This document shows positions 63,206 through 64,000 of a stretch of 64,000 bases of DNA, piece after piece. A program made the position numbers and the translations under genes. The first letter of the stretch is position 1; every line of letters begins with the position of its first letter. The stretch comes from [Actinomadura] parvosata subsp. kistnae (GTDB taxonomy: Bacteria > Actinomycetota > Actinomycetes > Streptosporangiales > Streptosporangiaceae), in assembly GCF_900323885.1 (NCBI RefSeq), contig NZ_OOHJ01000022.1, positions 1,736,001-1,800,000 on the forward strand, written 5' to 3'. Below the pieces are notes generated by a model. It made no database searches. It saw only the letters and a program-made list of their open reading frames with translations, and was not told where the DNA came from.

Positions 63206-63775
63206 ATGAGCACCGCGTTGATCATCGTCGATGTGCAGAACGACTTCTGCGAAGGTGGCAGCCTGGCCGTGGCCGGGGGCTCCGAGGTGGCGGCGGCGAT
63301 CACACGCCACTTGGCCGATCACGGCTACGACCACGTCGTGGCCAGCCGCGACTACCACATCTCCCCCGGCACCCACTTCTCCGAGCCCCCCGACTACGTC
63401 ACCACCTGGCCCGCCCACTGCGTGGCCGGCACGCCCGGCGCCGACTTCCATCCGTCGTTCGACGTCTCCGCGGTGGAGGAGGTCTTCAGCAAGGGGGCGT
63501 ACGAGGCGGCCTACAGCGGCTTCGAGGGCACGTCGGGTGACGGGGTGCCGCTGGCCGACTGGCTCAGGGAGCGCGAGGTGCGCGAGGTCGACGTGGTGGG
63601 CATCGCCACCGACCACTGCGTGCGCGCCACCGCCCTCGACGCGGTCAAGCTGGGGCTGGCGGTGCGGGTGCTGCTGGACCTGACCGCCGGTGTGACGCCG
63701 GCGACCACGAAGGCGGCGATCGCGGAGCTGCACAAGGCGGGCGTGGTGCTGCGGGGGGCGCCCGCCCTCGGCTGA
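63206..63775 (+). CDS. pncA: nicotinamidase
   Basis: 189 residues. Isochorismatase fold with Asp in ALIIVDVQNDFCEGG, Lys in FSKGAYEAAYSGFEG and the nucleophile Cys in ATDHCVRATALDAV. It turns nicotinamide into nicotinate for pncB. ATG 63206 gives MSTALIIVDVQND. Confidence 0.95.
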   Translation: MSTALIIVDVQNDFCEGGSLAVAGGSEVAAAITRHLADHGYDHVVASRDYHISPGTHFSEPPDYVTTWPAHCVAGTPGADFHPSFDVSAVEEVFSKGAYEAAYSGFEGTSGDGVPLADWLREREVREVDVVGIATDHCVRATALDAVKLGLAVRVLLDLTAGVTPATTKAAIAELHKAGVVLRGAPALG

Positions 63776-63914
63776 AAGCCCGCCCGCGAGGGCGATCACG
63801 AAACGTATGCGCTGTGCAACGCTGCGGTCATGTGATATCGAAGAGGACGAACCCACTCCGGATTCGGAGTACCACGGAGAGTGACAACTCTTTCATCTCG
63901 TGGGAGGTCCCTCG

Positions 63915-64000
63915 ATGCTGCCCATCTCCCTGGGCATGGCATGGCTCCTGCTCGGCCCCCTCTGCCTGTGGCTGCTCGTCAAAGGGAGCAACCCCGAGCG
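63915..64000 (+). CDS. membrane protein, 5' part only
   Basis: 28 codons visible: MLPISLGMAWLLLGPLCLWLL then VKGSN. A signal or TM segment. GGGAGG lies seven bases before the ATG. Rest beyond the window. Confidence 0.6.
   Translation, partial: MLPISLGMAWLLLGPLCLWLLVKGSNPE

Overview
The window looks like a piece of a filamentous actinomycete chromosome, most likely Streptosporangiales (Nonomuraea-like). This is inferred from the very high GC content, the frequent GTG/TTG starts, and actinobacterial markers such as amtB-glnK-glnD, mec-cysO-cysM, clpS-DUF2017 and an HrdB-type sigma factor. Most of it is core metabolism. There is no prophage, insertion sequence, CRISPR array or large biosynthetic cluster.

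Layout. 1-2563: conservon-type (NIT/HAMP) sensor kinase, cut by the left edge. 2696-6709: amtB-glnK-glnD nitrogen operon with a GlnR box. 6883-7846: iron-box-controlled siderophore-binding lipoprotein. 7969-10192: MOSC protein, then a divergent alpha/beta-hydrolase/TetR pair with two operators. 10351-11292: sigma factor. 11399-20511: histidine-utilisation region (hutI, hutF, an M20 hydrolase, SDR, a DrrAB-type ABC exporter, an RpiR regulator, hutU) with one palindromic operator in front of both hut units. 20581-22317: ABC exporter. 22522-26694: secreted DUF4331 protein, TPR protein and NicO metal permease. 27249-28261: AbiEii-like nucleotidyltransferase with a small coupled partner. 29063-34119: FadR-type regulator and a polyamine/GABA-type catabolic operon. 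34198-37324: tandem glycine riboswitch, gcvT, gcvH, sdaA. 37343-42640: stress-envelope proteins, a PLP aldolase/deaminase, Bcp peroxiredoxin, tRNA-Leu(UAG) and an HNH protein whose 3' end is antisense to the tRNA. 42805-48018: two-component system plus MacB/FtsX-type ABC transporter. 48216-49377: papain-fold toxin and coupled immunity gene. 49493-51532: molybdopterin oxidoreductase. 51580-55774: rdgB, rph, an MFS gene on the other strand, an MBL-fold gene and murI. 55915-60992: thioesterase, PRC-like protein, Q-rich DUF3352 protein, mec-cysO-cysM with a mini-ORF. 61002-63775: DUF2017, clpS, and pncB-pncA for NAD salvage. 63915-64000: start of a membrane protein.

Two window-wide patterns stand out. 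First, seven short tandem duplications lie on or right next to stop codons (unit lengths 13, 28, 38, 33, 19, 25 and 39 bp). One of them makes two 13-codon mini-cistrons, each with its own Shine-Dalgarno site, between two ABC transporter genes. Second, three genes (M20 hydrolase, PLP aldolase, immunity gene) each show a single-base deletion in a G/C run, with intact coding on both sides. This looks more like base-calling error than three independent inactivations.

The candidates for undescribed biology are the toxin/immunity pair, the DUF4331-TPR-NicO trio, the AbiEii-like cassette, the shared hut operator, the tRNA-antisense HNH gene and the stop-codon duplications.
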